DNA of 64,000 nucleotides from Streptomyces sp. HUAS YS2 (lineage in GTDB: Bacteria > Actinomycetota > Actinomycetes > Streptomycetales > Streptomycetaceae). Position numbers and translations under genes: made by a program. The stretch's first letter is position 1. Each line of letters opens with the position of its first letter. Shown here one piece after another: positions 52,093-62,588 of this stretch. The notes under the pieces were generated by a model that saw only the letters and a list, made by a program, of their open reading frames with translations, had not been told where the DNA came from and did not search any database. The stretch spans positions 1,612,001 through 1,676,000 of the forward strand of contig NZ_CP137573.1 of the NCBI RefSeq assembly GCF_033343995.1, written 5' to 3'.

Positions 52093-54093
52093 TCAGGTCA
52101 GAGGGCGGCAGAGGAGGGCGTCGGGGACGCCCAGCTTGCCGTGGGCCGGGGCGCCCTGGGTCCGGTTGAAGGTGTAGGCGACGCCAGCGAGGTACTCGTC
52201 GGTGTGGCACTGGCCCTTGTAGTCGTAGGGGGCCCAGTCGTTCTTGATCTGCGTCTCGTTCAGCGACGGGTTGTCACCCCGGTCGAACCAGGCGACGCGG
52301 TTGGTCTTCGGCAGTGTGCCGGTCGCGGGCGCGCACAGCAGCCCGGAGATCGCGGTGTCCCAGAACGCGAACCCGGCCGCGTAGTGGTTCGTGGGACACT
52401 CCAGCTTCTCGTACCAGGGGGCCCAGTCCTTGGTCACGGTGCTCTGGTCCCTGACGACCTTCCAGTCGCCCGAGCCGGTGGCGGGGTGGTTGACGTCGGT
52501 GCAGAGGCCGCGGCGGTTTTCCCGGCTGATGCCGATCAGGCGCTGGCCGTCGGGGCAGGAGCCCTGGCGGTTGCCCGGGGTCTGGACCGGGGCGTTGGCG
52601 CGCATCCAGGACGCGGCGTTCTGGTTGCCGGAGGCGACGTTCAGCATGTTCCAGCGTTCGCCCTGGGCGACCGGGCCGGTCTTGCCGGGCGCGTTGACGA
52701 GCTTGTTCCAGGCGGTGGTGCGCCAGTCGCCGGGGTCGAGGACGCTCTTTCGGTTGCCGTCGTCGTCGTAGGAGATCAGCGCCCAGTTGTCGTTGATCTT
52801 GCCGTTGGTCGTCCAGCCGGTCAGCGGCCAGACGGCGAAGTCGGTGTCGTTCTTCACCAGGATGTCGGTGAAGCGGTTGAACCAGTCGATCTCCTTCTGG
52901 TCCGTCTGGCCGCGTCCGCCCGTGCCGAACTCGCTTACCCACACCGGGGCGGTGAAGTGCTGCCCGGACTCGGTGACGAACAGCGCCTGGTCGTTGACGA
53001 CCTTGATCAGATCCTCGGGGCTGAGGTCCCGGTAGCGCGGGTCGTTGGTCTCACCGTTCTGCCAACCACCGCTCGCACCGGTGTGGTTGGGACCGGTGAA
53101 GCCGTAGAAGTGCGCCGAGTAGACCAGCTTGTTGGAGTACATCAGGGTGTTGGACAAATTGCGGACCGGGGTGAGCGTCGGCCGGCCGTGCGGGAACATG
53201 CCCTGCGGGATGCCCTGCCAGTTGATGCCCTCCATGATGACCAGGATGTCCGGGTGGGCGTCCTGGATCCTGAGGCCGGCCTCCTGGAACGCCTTGTACA
53301 GGTCGTGCTCGTTCCCCCAGCCCCAGTTCGGGTCGTCGTTCCAGTCCCGCCGGACCTCGTTGCGCAGGTCCGCGCCGACCACCCGGGTGTTGGACTTGTA
53401 GCGGTTCACCATGAACCGCCAGTTGTCGATCCACTGCTGGGTGGACTGGCTGGTGTTCCAGCGTTCGTTGCCGTCCAGGCCGCAGCACCAACGGTAGGTG
53501 GTGGTGTGGTTGTTGAGGATGACCGCGAAACCGTCGTCCGTCAGGGCCTTGACGACCGCGTCGAAGACCTCCAGCGGGGTCTTGTCCTCCAGCTGCGGGT
53601 TGGCCGCGACCGCGTAGTTCGGCACCAGGGTGTCGTCGTCGATCATCGCGTCGGCGAAGGGCAGCCGGATGGTGTTCAGGCCCAGCGCGTGGAAGTCGGC
53701 GAGGATTCGGCTGATCGGGACACGGTCCAGACCGAGCGGGATGTTGTTCGACATCTGGTCGGCCTGGTGGTTGGCCGCGTCGCTCTCGCTGCCGCTGCCC
53801 TCCCAGGTGCCCTGGGCGCCGGACCAGTTGCCGGCCTTCAGCTTGAACCGCTTGCCGTCGGCGTCGACGACGTACCGCCCACGGGTGCTCAGCGGCCCTT
53901 GCCACGAATCGGCGAGCTGCGGCCCGGTGAGCGCGGCGGGGGCCTTCACGGTGGCAGCCGTCGCGCCCGTGGCGAGCGGTGCCGCGTCGGCCGCGGTGAT
54001 TCCTGTGAGCACCAGCGCCGAGACGGCGACGGTGGCGGGCAGGATGCGGGACACGGGCCTTCTGCCGGTGGAAGCCGGCCTCTCGAACGTCAT
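52093..54093 (-). CDS. Secreted GH5-type glycoside hydrolase (cellulase/mannanase family)
   Basis: A 666-residue exported enzyme. Signal peptide MTFERPASTGRRPVSRILP with a hydrophobic core ending near ADAAPLA. The catalytic GH5 barrel spans about 60-470: LNTIRLPFADAMID, the acid/base Glu246 in GADLRNEVRRDW, EGINWQGIP and the nucleophile Glu388 in PVWVSEFGTGG. The last ~160 residues form a Cys-containing domain with repeated W...C...GFAFWD...GLLC units (CPDGQRLIGISRENRRGLC, LECPTNHYAAGFAFWD, DALLCRPL), perhaps for carbohydrate binding. It cuts beta-1,4-linked glucan or mannan; GH38/GH35 neighbours favour a mannose/galactose-containing polymer. ATG preceded by GGGAAAG. Confidence 0.9.
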   Translation of the reverse strand: MTFERPASTGRRPVSRILPATVAVSALVLTGITAADAAPLATGATAATVKAPAALTGPQLADSWQGPLSTRGRYVVDADGKRFKLKAGNWSGAQGTWEGSGSESDAANHQADQMSNNIPLGLDRVPISRILADFHALGLNTIRLPFADAMIDDDTLVPNYAVAANPQLEDKTPLEVFDAVVKALTDDGFAVILNNHTTTYRWCCGLDGNERWNTSQSTQQWIDNWRFMVNRYKSNTRVVGADLRNEVRRDWNDDPNWGWGNEHDLYKAFQEAGLRIQDAHPDILVIMEGINWQGIPQGMFPHGRPTLTPVRNLSNTLMYSNKLVYSAHFYGFTGPNHTGASGGWQNGETNDPRYRDLSPEDLIKVVNDQALFVTESGQHFTAPVWVSEFGTGGRGQTDQKEIDWFNRFTDILVKNDTDFAVWPLTGWTTNGKINDNWALISYDDDGNRKSVLDPGDWRTTAWNKLVNAPGKTGPVAQGERWNMLNVASGNQNAASWMRANAPVQTPGNRQGSCPDGQRLIGISRENRRGLCTDVNHPATGSGDWKVVRDQSTVTKDWAPWYEKLECPTNHYAAGFAFWDTAISGLLCAPATGTLPKTNRVAWFDRGDNPSLNETQIKNDWAPYDYKGQCHTDEYLAGVAYTFNRTQGAPAHGKLGVPDALLCRPLT

Positions 54094-54145
54094 GTCTTTC
54101 CCTCTGGGGTGGGGGCGGGAAGGCGGATCTGTGGAAGGTGCGGAC

Positions 54146-54186
54146 CGGACCGACGGCCCGACATGGGGGACCGTGCCGTCGGTCCG
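54146..54186 (-). terminator. Hairpin between the AAA-LuxR and GH5 genes
   Basis: A perfect 12-bp stem CGGACCGACGGC / GCCGTCGGTCCG with a 17-nt loop lies about 160 nt after the regulator's stop and before the GH5 start. It likely separates the two transcripts. The rest of the 54094-54345 gap shows no gene. Confidence 0.55.
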
Positions 54187-54345
54187 GCGTCAGGCGGCCG
54201 ATGCTGCGGCTCAGCACCGTGCCTGCTCCCTGGCACGTCCCGCGGGGTCGTGCCTGGCGGGGCGGACCCGACCCTGCCGTCACCCACGTCCGCGGACAAT
54301 CAGGGGTGGCCGAAGTAGGTATACGTAAAGGAGCCGGAACCCGGC

Positions 54346-57228
54346 TCAGCGGCTGTCCCCCAGCCTCCGAAGCGCCTCGCCCACCGTCTTCCGCGTGGTG
54401 CCGAGCTTCCGCAGGACCCGGGCGACGTGCTGCTCGACGGTGCGGGTCGACAGGAAGAGCCCTGCGGCGATGTCCTGGTTGGTCGCTCCGCGCGACAGCA
54501 GCTCGGCGACCTGGAGCTCGCGAGGGGACAGCCGGTCCCCGTACCCCCGGCGCCCCTGCGACGCCCGCTGCCCCAGCCCGAGTTCGCGCAGGGCGTGCTG
54601 GCACCGTGCGGCGTCGGCCGACGCACCGAGCCGCGTGTAGGCGTCCAGCGCCTCGACGAGGTGCCGCGGCTCGCCGCCCGGCCGCGTTGCCTCGATGCAC
54701 CCCAGGCGCTCGGCGGCGCGGGCGGCCTCGTAGGGGCGGCCGATCTCGTGCCACGCGCGCCGGGCCCGCTCGAACCGCTCGGCCGCCTCGGCGGGGGCTC
54801 CGTGGCGCAGCAGCAGGCCGCGGGCGAGGTGGAGTTCGGCGTGCGCGGCGGGCGTGTCCCGTCCGCGCAGTGCGCGTTCGGCGTCCTGCGCGAGGCGTTC
54901 GGCGCCGTCGCGGTCGCCGGTGGCCAGAGCCGCCTCGATCGCGGCGGAGAGCAGCCCGGCGTTCCTCGGCCAGGCCCGGGCCTCCCGCAGCAGCGCGACG
55001 GCGGGCGCGGCCGTGGACGCGGCCTCCTCGGCGCTGCCCAGGGCGAGACGGATGTGGACGAGTCCGGTGGCCGCCCGGAGCGCCACGCTCACCTCGGAGT
55101 GGCACTCCCCGTACGCCGCCGCGGTGCCGAAGTGCTCGAGCGCGCGGCTGCGCTGCCCCCGGGCCGCGGCCAGGCCTCCGAGGAGCAGGGCGCGTTCGAC
55201 GCCGACCAGGATGATGTCGGGGTACTCGTCGGCGAGGGCGGCGAGGCGCTCCTCCAGGCCGTCCCATCGACCGCCCAGGAAGTCCAGGCTCAGCAGGGTG
55301 GCTTGCCCGTACACCCCCAGGTACGGGATGCCCGAGGTGTCGGCCCGTTCCTCGTTTCCGGCGAGAAGCCGCCGGGCGCGTGCGTCGTGGCCGAGTTCCG
55401 CGGTCAGGGTGCCCGCGTTGTGCACCGCGCGGGCGGTCTGCCGGACGACCTCCCGATCGTCCGACTCCCAGGGAAGCCGTTCGAGCAGCGACCAGACCGC
55501 CGGGTCGCCCTCCCGGGCCATGAGGGTGATCCGGGTGGCCCGGACGGCAGCCCGTATGCCTTCGTTCCGGCTGCCGGCGACGGCGGCCTCGGCCCGGTCC
55601 ATCCACGCCCCGGCCTGCTCGACCGCGCCGCCCCACTCGTTCATGGCAAGCGCGATCATCGCCCTGGCCGCCCGCTCCGGACGGCTCTCCAGCTCGGCGG
55701 CGGCCTGCTCGATCTCCCCGAAGCCGGCGCGGTCCCCCGCCTGCGTGGCCATGAGCAGTCCGAGGCCGAGCCGGACCTCGCCCCGGCCGGCTTCGGGAAG
55801 TTGCCGGTCGGACAGGATGCGGCGGAGCAGCGCCGCGTTGGCCGTGTGGTCCGCGCCGAAGGTCGCGATGCGGGCGAGGGCGAGCGCTGCCCGGGAGCGG
55901 AGGGCCTCGTCGGGGTGCTGTTGTTCGAGGATCTGCCGGAGCAGCGTGGCCGCCGTACCGGTGTCGCCGACGGAGACGGCCTGGTCGGCGGCTTCCTCGG
56001 TGCGGCGGAGCCATTCTTCCCGGTCACCGAGGGCGAGCGTGTGGTGGGCGACCTGCACCAGCGGGACGGGGCGCTGCGCCTGCAGTTCCTCGACCGCCTT
56101 CTGGTGCAGCCGCCGGCGCCGAGGTCCGGGAACGTGCCGGTAGGCGACCTGCTGGGCCAGTACGTGCCGGAAGGCGTAGCGGCCCGGATCCGTCTCGCGC
56201 AGGACCGAGGCCGCAAGCGCCTCGATGATGCCCGTGGCACCCTCGTCCGGGTCGAGCCCGGCGACCCGGACGAGCAGCGGCTCGGAGGCCGGGACGGCGA
56301 GCACCGCGGCCGCGTGCACGACGGCCGCACCGGCGGGCGTCAGCGCGGCGAGCCGCTCGGTGACGGCCTCGCGCAGCCCGTGCGGTACGTCCGCCCGGCG
56401 CAGTCTCTCCACCGTGTCGTCGTCGCAGCCCGTCTGCCGGCCCTGCTCCCGCAGCGTGATCAGGTCCTCCTCCACGACCAACGGCAGTCCTTCGCTGCGC
56501 TGGTGGAGGGCCCGGCCGATCGCTCGGGTGGCGTGGTGGCCCAGGGTGGCGGTGGCCAGTTCGTGGATGTCCTCCTCGGTGAGGGCGCCGAGGCGGACCG
56601 TGGTTCCGCCGACCCCCGGCGGGTGGCGGTAGGCGGCGCCGAGCACCGGGGTCCCCGGCGGCAGGTCCTCGGCACGGTAGGTGAGGACGAGCGAGAGCCG
56701 CTCGGGCAGGTCGCGGGCGAGGAGAAGCAGCAGATCCCGCGTGGCACCGTCCACCCAGTGAAGGTCCTCCACGACCAGGACCGCCGGTCCGAGCGCGGCG
56801 AGGAACGACCGCACCGCCTGGACGAGTCGGTGGCGCCCGGCGTGGGGGTCCTCGACCGGGTCGGGGGGCGGCGGCAGCCGGTCGGCCAGGTCGGGGAGCA
56901 GCGGGGCGAGGGCGCCCGCCGTCGGCGGGACACCCGCCGTGGGCAGCCAGTCGCCGGCCTCCCGCAGCGCGTCCACGACCGGGCCGTACGGGAACGGCTC
57001 GCGCAGCGGGTGGCACGAGCCGGTGAGCACCCGGCCGCCTTCCCCGGCCAGCACGCACGCCGCCTCGTGCACGAGTCGGGACTTGCCGATCCCGGCCTCG
57101 CCCTCGATCAGGACGACCGCCGGAGGGCGCCGGACCGCGACCAGCAGGCGGTCGAGCTCGCGCTGCCGCCCCACGAACGGGAAGCCTCCGCCGTGTGCGG
57201 GTCGACCGCGATCGAGGGCCTTCGCCAA
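54346..57228 (-). CDS. Large AAA ATPase LuxR (LAL-type) transcriptional regulator
   Basis: A 960-residue regulator of the LAL type: Walker A IEGEAGIGKSRLVHEA at 41-56, Walker B-like VLVVEDLHWVDGATRDLLL, a very long helical TPR-rich middle, and a C-terminal LuxR helix-turn-helix (LSPRELQVAELLSRGATNQD, then STRTVEQHVARVLRKLGTTR). I chose TTG 57228, which has AGGAGG 9 nt upstream; the frame is open further but without such a site. It lies 46 bp after the DUF5054 gene, so it may be co-transcribed with GH35-GH38-DUF5054. It is the obvious candidate regulator of the glycan locus. Confidence 0.88.
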   Translation of the reverse strand: MAKALDRGRPAHGGGFPFVGRQRELDRLLVAVRRPPAVVLIEGEAGIGKSRLVHEAACVLAGEGGRVLTGSCHPLREPFPYGPVVDALREAGDWLPTAGVPPTAGALAPLLPDLADRLPPPPDPVEDPHAGRHRLVQAVRSFLAALGPAVLVVEDLHWVDGATRDLLLLLARDLPERLSLVLTYRAEDLPPGTPVLGAAYRHPPGVGGTTVRLGALTEEDIHELATATLGHHATRAIGRALHQRSEGLPLVVEEDLITLREQGRQTGCDDDTVERLRRADVPHGLREAVTERLAALTPAGAAVVHAAAVLAVPASEPLLVRVAGLDPDEGATGIIEALAASVLRETDPGRYAFRHVLAQQVAYRHVPGPRRRRLHQKAVEELQAQRPVPLVQVAHHTLALGDREEWLRRTEEAADQAVSVGDTGTAATLLRQILEQQHPDEALRSRAALALARIATFGADHTANAALLRRILSDRQLPEAGRGEVRLGLGLLMATQAGDRAGFGEIEQAAAELESRPERAARAMIALAMNEWGGAVEQAGAWMDRAEAAVAGSRNEGIRAAVRATRITLMAREGDPAVWSLLERLPWESDDREVVRQTARAVHNAGTLTAELGHDARARRLLAGNEERADTSGIPYLGVYGQATLLSLDFLGGRWDGLEERLAALADEYPDIILVGVERALLLGGLAAARGQRSRALEHFGTAAAYGECHSEVSVALRAATGLVHIRLALGSAEEAASTAAPAVALLREARAWPRNAGLLSAAIEAALATGDRDGAERLAQDAERALRGRDTPAAHAELHLARGLLLRHGAPAEAAERFERARRAWHEIGRPYEAARAAERLGCIEATRPGGEPRHLVEALDAYTRLGASADAARCQHALRELGLGQRASQGRRGYGDRLSPRELQVAELLSRGATNQDIAAGLFLSTRTVEQHVARVLRKLGTTRKTVGEALRRLGDSR

Positions 57229-57274
57229 GGTGGTCAGCCTCCTGCGCGCGTCGTCCACCGGTCGGTGTGCGGGG

Positions 57275-59443
57275 TCAGGACCTGCACGCGTCGAATTCGA
57301 GCACGAATTCCGCGCGCTGATCCTCCTCGAACCACTGCCGATAATTGGTGCCCCACGCATTGTTGTGCAGGCAGAAGGCGAACCCCTCGCCGGGGTCGCC
57401 GAACGTGTCGTCGTGGCTGAACAACCGCGGCCCTCCGACGGCCAGCACCGGCGTGTCCAGCGGCGTGATCCGCACCGAGCTCCGGGAGTCGGCGTACACC
57501 AGGCCGTGCGCCGCGTGCAACGCCCGCCCGCCGTCGCGCACCACATCGAGCGGGTCCACCGACACGCCCGACTTCAACAGGCGCCACCGAGAAGGGGTCG
57601 CCACGATCGGCCGCAGGCGCAGCCAGGATGCCTCGGGTCCGTAGAACGCGTCCTTGTCGCACAGGAAGGCGGTGACTCCCAGCCGCAGCACGTCCCCCCG
57701 CGACACCCGGTACTCCAGCGTGACCGTGCGTGGCGCCCCGAACTCCTCGGTGGCCCGCGGGGGCAGGCCCGCCGTGACCCGGAGCACGGTTGCGCCGTCG
57801 GCGTCGGTCCAGCTGTGTGCCGTCCGCACGTACGGCCGGAACACCTCGGTCACGCGCTCGGGACGCACGAGTTCCAGCCCCGGCTTTCCCATGTCGGGGA
57901 ACGCCCAATCCGCGTGGCGCTCCGGGTCACGCAGGTACTCGCGCAGCCAGCGCTGCTCGTCGCCCGAGCCGTACGCGATGTACGAGTATCCGCCCAACTC
58001 GCCGTGGCCGCGCGGATCGGCGGTGGTCGGTCGCGTCGCGAGAACTGGGCGACCGGCGACGGTCAGGGCGATGAGCGCACCGTGTGCGTCGATCTCCAGC
58101 TCCACGTCGTCGTGGACCGCACCGCCGTGCACCTGGACGGCGTGGGCCGGCAGTGGGGCGGGGGCGACCACGAGTTCGGCGTCCGCCTCGGCACGCAGGT
58201 CGGCCGGGAGGACGTCCAGCGCGGTCTGCGTGCGTGCGCGCTTCTCGTCGAACGAGGCAAGGGTCGCCTCGTAGCCGAACGGCTCCCGCGCCCACTGCCG
58301 CAGGTGGCCCAGGCTCGGCGGGACGCTCCGGTCGAGGTCGATCGCGTCCCGCGCGCGAGCCGCTCGGAAGTCGGCCTTGGTGTAGACCGTGTAGTCCGGA
58401 AGGTACCCCTTCACGTCGAAGCCCCAGGTGTGCTCGGCGGTGAGCGCAAGCTCGTCGGCGAGCCCCCGGTCCACCGGGCCGTGGCGCTCCAGCCGGCCGT
58501 CGGCGAGCCACTGGTCGCGCAGCCGCTGGAGGCGGGTCAGCCGGGAGGTGAGGACCGGGTCGGCCGAAGCGCCGTGGATCCAGCTGTCCCCGATCTCCTG
58601 GTCCACCACCGGCAGGTGCTCGCGGGCGGCCCAGGCCGTCCGGCCGAAAGCGTCCAGGGTCGATCCGCCGACCTCGGCATCGGGGTACTGCTCGCGCAGC
58701 ACCGCGAGCAGGCGCTCCACGCTCTCTCGGGTGGGCGGACCGTGATTGTCGTTCGTGAACGCGAGGAACAGCGCGTCGTTCGATCCGCGCAGTCGGCGCA
58801 CCCGCGCCGTCTCCGGGTCCGAGCCGTAGCCGGGGTCGTACGAGACCACGATCTCGTTGCCGTCCGGCGCACGCCATACGAAGTGCTCCGGCACGTCCGG
58901 CACGGGCGAGGCCGGGTTCACCCCGATGTGGAGGTACCGCACCCCCGCTTCCGCCAGGGGTGGCACGATGCCGATCGTGTGACCCGGGACGTCGGTCATC
59001 TTGCCGGCGCACGTCTCGCGGCCGTATCGCGCGTCGAGCCGCTTCGACACCTCGAGACCGTGCTCGATCGTGGCCCGGCTCATGAGTTCGGTCTGCGACG
59101 TGAACGGCAGGGCGTGCCAGGCCACGATCCCGTCTCGGACGGCCGCATCGAGATCGGCACGCTGGGCGGCGGTGCCGTGTTCCAGCGCGTGCGCGATCAG
59201 CCAGGACCCGGTGGTCCAGACGAAATCGCGCTTCCCGGTCGCGTCGAGCAGGTCACGTCCGAGCCGGACGGCCGCCGGGATGAACTCGTCCCGATACCGG
59301 CTGAGGACGTCGACCGCGAGGTCGGTGAACCCCAGGTCGAGGTGGGTCTTGTAGACCACGTGCACCCGGTTCGGGCCGGCAGCGGCGGCGGCACGGGCGA
59401 CGGGATCGGTGTCATGGGGCACGCGCTGTTCTCGGAGCATCAT
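57275..59443 (-). CDS. DUF5054 protein, GH38-like glycosidase relative
   Basis: A 722-residue protein. The N-terminus VHVVYKTHLDLGFTDLAVDV is the mark of DUF5054, a domain related to the GH38/GH57 alpha-mannosidase fold with its HxD-like metal site. Further parts are LIAHALEHGTAAQRADLD, KMTDVPGHTIGIVPPLAEAG and FLAFTNDNHGPPTRES. No signal peptide, so it acts inside the cell on imported oligosaccharides. The ATG overlaps the GH38 stop as ATGA. Substrate is not known for the family, as far as I recall. Confidence 0.85.
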   Translation of the reverse strand: MMLREQRVPHDTDPVARAAAAAGPNRVHVVYKTHLDLGFTDLAVDVLSRYRDEFIPAAVRLGRDLLDATGKRDFVWTTGSWLIAHALEHGTAAQRADLDAAVRDGIVAWHALPFTSQTELMSRATIEHGLEVSKRLDARYGRETCAGKMTDVPGHTIGIVPPLAEAGVRYLHIGVNPASPVPDVPEHFVWRAPDGNEIVVSYDPGYGSDPETARVRRLRGSNDALFLAFTNDNHGPPTRESVERLLAVLREQYPDAEVGGSTLDAFGRTAWAAREHLPVVDQEIGDSWIHGASADPVLTSRLTRLQRLRDQWLADGRLERHGPVDRGLADELALTAEHTWGFDVKGYLPDYTVYTKADFRAARARDAIDLDRSVPPSLGHLRQWAREPFGYEATLASFDEKRARTQTALDVLPADLRAEADAELVVAPAPLPAHAVQVHGGAVHDDVELEIDAHGALIALTVAGRPVLATRPTTADPRGHGELGGYSYIAYGSGDEQRWLREYLRDPERHADWAFPDMGKPGLELVRPERVTEVFRPYVRTAHSWTDADGATVLRVTAGLPPRATEEFGAPRTVTLEYRVSRGDVLRLGVTAFLCDKDAFYGPEASWLRLRPIVATPSRWRLLKSGVSVDPLDVVRDGGRALHAAHGLVYADSRSSVRITPLDTPVLAVGGPRLFSHDDTFGDPGEGFAFCLHNNAWGTNYRQWFEEDQRAEFVLEFDACRS

Positions 59444-62400
59444 GATCCTTGCCGGCTTCGTCCGGACACGGGCTGCAGGCGCAGGGTGAGGATCTGGAAC
59501 GGGCGCAGGGTCAGGGACACCTGTCCGGCGGCCGTCTCGCGGGCGGCGGCGGAGTCCTCGCCGGGGGCGAGCGGGCGTTCCAGCAGGTCGGTGACGGTGG
59601 CCGACTCCAGCGGGAAGCCGGTGGTCAGCAGGGCCGTGGCCCGGCCTCCCTGCGCTTCGTAGAGGCGTACGACGATGTCGCCGGAGCGGTCGTCGGCGAG
59701 CTTGACCGTGTCGATGACGACGGCGTCGTCGTCCGTGGCCACCAGGGGCGCGACCGCCGCCGGGGAACCGGGCACGGAGCGCTCGGGCACGTTGAGGCCG
59801 TATCCCTCGCGCACCGCGTCCGCGATGTCGGCGCCGATCACGAACCCGTACCGCAGGTGGTGCCGGCCCCGGTCGGCGTCCGGGTCGGGATAGCGCGGGG
59901 CGCGGAGCAGCGAGAGCCGGACCGTCGTGGTGGTGCCGCCGTCGGGGCGGACGTCCCGGGTGACCTCGTGTCCGTAGGTCGAGTCGTTGACCAGGGCCGC
60001 GCCCCAGCCCCGTTCGCCGACATGGAGGAAGCGGTGGGCGCAGAACTCGAACTTGGCGGCGTCCCAGCTGGTGTTGGTGTGCGTCGGGCGCTGGACGTGT
60101 CCGAAGGGGATCTCCGCGCTGGAGTGGTCCGCTCGGACGTCCAGCGGGAAGGCGGCCTTGAGGAGCTTCTCCTCCTCCTGCCAGTCGATGTCGGTGGCGA
60201 TGTCGAGGCGCCGCGATCCCTCGTCGAGGGAGATGAACTGCTCGATCCGCGACGCGCCGACCGTCCGTACGACCCGCACACCTCCTGCCTCGGCGCTCAC
60301 CGAGTCGGCGTCACGGAGGTCGTGCACGGTGTTGCGGTAGAACGCGTCGATGTCCCAGGCGTCGTACTGGTTGGGGAAGTCCTGGTGGAGCTGGAGGAGG
60401 TTGGCCACCGTGCCGGGGGCCAGGGCCTCGCGGGCGGCGGTGATGTCGTACGCCGAGGTCACCAGGCCCCGGTCGTCGATCCGGACGCGGACGAGTCCGT
60501 TGTCGAGGAGGTGGCCGCCGCCCTCGGTCGGCGCGGGCGCGACCGGGCGGGCGGGCGCCGTGCAGGGTGACGCGCCGAGGGCGGGGATGCCGTCGCGGGT
60601 GAACGGGGAGGCGTTGAAGATCACCTGCTCCTCGCCCTCCCCGGCCAGGGCGCGCTGGGCGGCGTCGACGACGCCGTGCAGTTCGGCCGTGACCGCCGCG
60701 TAGGTCGCCTCGGCCTCGCGGTGCACCCAGCCGATGGAGGAGCCGGGCAGGATGTCGTGGAACTGGTGCAGCAGGACCGTCTTCCAGAGCCGGTCGAGGG
60801 CGTCGTGGGGATAGGCGAATCCGGTGCGGACGGCTGCGGTGGCGGACCACAGCTCGGCCTCCCGGAGGAGCTGTTCGCCACGCCGGTTTCCCTGCTTGGT
60901 GCGCAACTGGCTGGTGAGCGTGCCGCGGTGGAACTCCAGGTAGAGCTCACCGAGCCACACCGGCGCGTCGGGGTACTCCGCGCGCGCCCGCTCGAAGAAG
61001 TCGGCCGGGCTCTCGATGGCCACCCTCGGCGAGCCCTCCAGGTCCGCGAAGCGGGACGCGCGGGCCAGCATCTCGCGGGTGGGGCCGCCGCCGCCGTCTC
61101 CGTAGCCGAAGGGGAGGAGCGAGGTGTTGGCCGCCTCCTTGTCCTGGAAGTTCCTCACCGCGTGCGCGAGTTCGGCTCCGGTGATCTCGGCGTTGTAGGT
61201 GTCGACGGGCGGGAAGTGGGTGAAGATCCGGGTGCCGTCGATGCCCTCCCACCAGAAGGTGTGGTGCGGGAACTTGTTCGTGGTGTTCCAGGAGATCTTC
61301 TGGGTGAGGAACCAGCGCACACCGGCGAGCTTCATCAGCTGCGGCATGGCCGCGTTGTAGCCGAAGGTGTCGGGCAGCCACATCTCCTTCGTCTCGACGC
61401 CGAACTCGTCGAGGTAGAAACGCTTGCCGTGGATCAGCTGCCGGGCGAGGGACTCGCCGCCGATGATGTTGGTGTCGGGTTCCACCCACAGGCTGCCCAC
61501 GGGAAGGAACTGTCCGGTCTTCGCCTTCTCCTGGACGCGGCCGTAGACCTCGGGGCGGCGCTCCTTGAGCCAGGCCAGCTGCTGGGCCTGGGACATGGCG
61601 AAACGGAAGCCGGGGTGGTCGTCCATGAGGTGGGTGACGTTGGAGAGCGTCCGGGCCACCTTGCGCACGGTCTCGCGCAGCGGCCAGAGCCAGGCGGTGT
61701 CGATGTGGGCGTGCCCGACGGCGGACATGCGGTGGGCGCTGGGCGAGGCGGGAGCGGCGAGCGCGGGGCGGAGCACCTCACGGGCGGCGGCGGCGCTGCC
61801 GGACACGTCCTGCAGGTCGATGGTGTCCAGGGCCCGCTCGACGGTCTGCAGCAGCTGCCAGCGGCGCGGTTCGGCCTCGGGGAGTTCGCGCATCAGCTCG
61901 CCGAGGACGTCCAGGTCCTGGGCGAGTTCCCACACCTCGGTGTCGAAGACCGCCAGATCGAGGCGGAGCAGCTGGTAGAGCGGGGCGCCGGCGATGCCGG
62001 TACCCGTCAGCCAGGAGGGCCGGCCGCCCGTGCGGTCGGGCACGTGGCTGTCGTTCAGGTTCGGGTTGGCTGCGGCCTCGACGTAGTACGTGAACTCCTC
62101 GCCGCCGACCGCCGGGTCGGCGACCGGAATGTAGGCGTTGCGCGGGTTGAGGGCCTTCACGACGGTGCCGTCGGCGCGGTACACCAGGCCCTCGCTGGAG
62201 AAGCCCGCACCGGTGAAGTTGAAGCCGATGTCGACGACGGCCTCGACACGGCGGCCCGCCCACTCCTCCGGCACCCTGCCGCTGATCCGGAACCAGCTGG
62301 TGGTCCACGGCGGCCCCCAGCGGTGGCCGAGCGCCACCGACCGGTACGGCGCGGCCAGGCCGTCGGCGACGGGGACGGGTTCGCCGGGAACGTTCCAGAT

Positions 62401-62502
62401 CGCGATGTCGAGCGGGACCGTACGGGCGTGGACGGCCGGCCTGATGCGCTCGTCGAGGACACGGGCGAGCCGCTGCTCGGTGAGGCGCTGCTTGCTGTGC
62501 AT
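59440..62502 (-). CDS. GH38 alpha-mannosidase
   Basis: A 1020-residue cytoplasmic glycoside hydrolase, usual length for the family. Zn-binding site SAVGHAHIDTAWLWPLRET near residues 265-280; nucleophile Asp378 in MWLPDTFGYNAAMPQLMKL; third metal His in LLHQFHDILPGSSIG. A C-terminal beta domain follows. It removes terminal alpha-mannose from oligosaccharides. The ATG has GGAG 6 nt upstream. It lies 86 bp after the GH35 gene and overlaps DUF5054 by 4 bp, forming an operon. No signal peptide, so oligosaccharides must be imported first; no transporter is visible in this window. Confidence 0.95.
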   Translation of the reverse strand: MHSKQRLTEQRLARVLDERIRPAVHARTVPLDIAIWNVPGEPVPVADGLAAPYRSVALGHRWGPPWTTSWFRISGRVPEEWAGRRVEAVVDIGFNFTGAGFSSEGLVYRADGTVVKALNPRNAYIPVADPAVGGEEFTYYVEAAANPNLNDSHVPDRTGGRPSWLTGTGIAGAPLYQLLRLDLAVFDTEVWELAQDLDVLGELMRELPEAEPRRWQLLQTVERALDTIDLQDVSGSAAAAREVLRPALAAPASPSAHRMSAVGHAHIDTAWLWPLRETVRKVARTLSNVTHLMDDHPGFRFAMSQAQQLAWLKERRPEVYGRVQEKAKTGQFLPVGSLWVEPDTNIIGGESLARQLIHGKRFYLDEFGVETKEMWLPDTFGYNAAMPQLMKLAGVRWFLTQKISWNTTNKFPHHTFWWEGIDGTRIFTHFPPVDTYNAEITGAELAHAVRNFQDKEAANTSLLPFGYGDGGGGPTREMLARASRFADLEGSPRVAIESPADFFERARAEYPDAPVWLGELYLEFHRGTLTSQLRTKQGNRRGEQLLREAELWSATAAVRTGFAYPHDALDRLWKTVLLHQFHDILPGSSIGWVHREAEATYAAVTAELHGVVDAAQRALAGEGEEQVIFNASPFTRDGIPALGASPCTAPARPVAPAPTEGGGHLLDNGLVRVRIDDRGLVTSAYDITAAREALAPGTVANLLQLHQDFPNQYDAWDIDAFYRNTVHDLRDADSVSAEAGGVRVVRTVGASRIEQFISLDEGSRRLDIATDIDWQEEEKLLKAAFPLDVRADHSSAEIPFGHVQRPTHTNTSWDAAKFEFCAHRFLHVGERGWGAALVNDSTYGHEVTRDVRPDGGTTTTVRLSLLRAPRYPDPDADRGRHHLRYGFVIGADIADAVREGYGLNVPERSVPGSPAAVAPLVATDDDAVVIDTVKLADDRSGDIVVRLYEAQGGRATALLTTGFPLESATVTDLLERPLAPGEDSAAARETAAGQVSLTLRPFQILTLRLQPVSGRSRQGS

Positions 62503-62588
62503 GGATGTCTCCGTGGTCGTTCGGGAGAGTGCCGATCGGAGTGGGCGAGCCGGCCGGCGCCCGGCCGTGGGCCGGGTCCGCGCCGGTC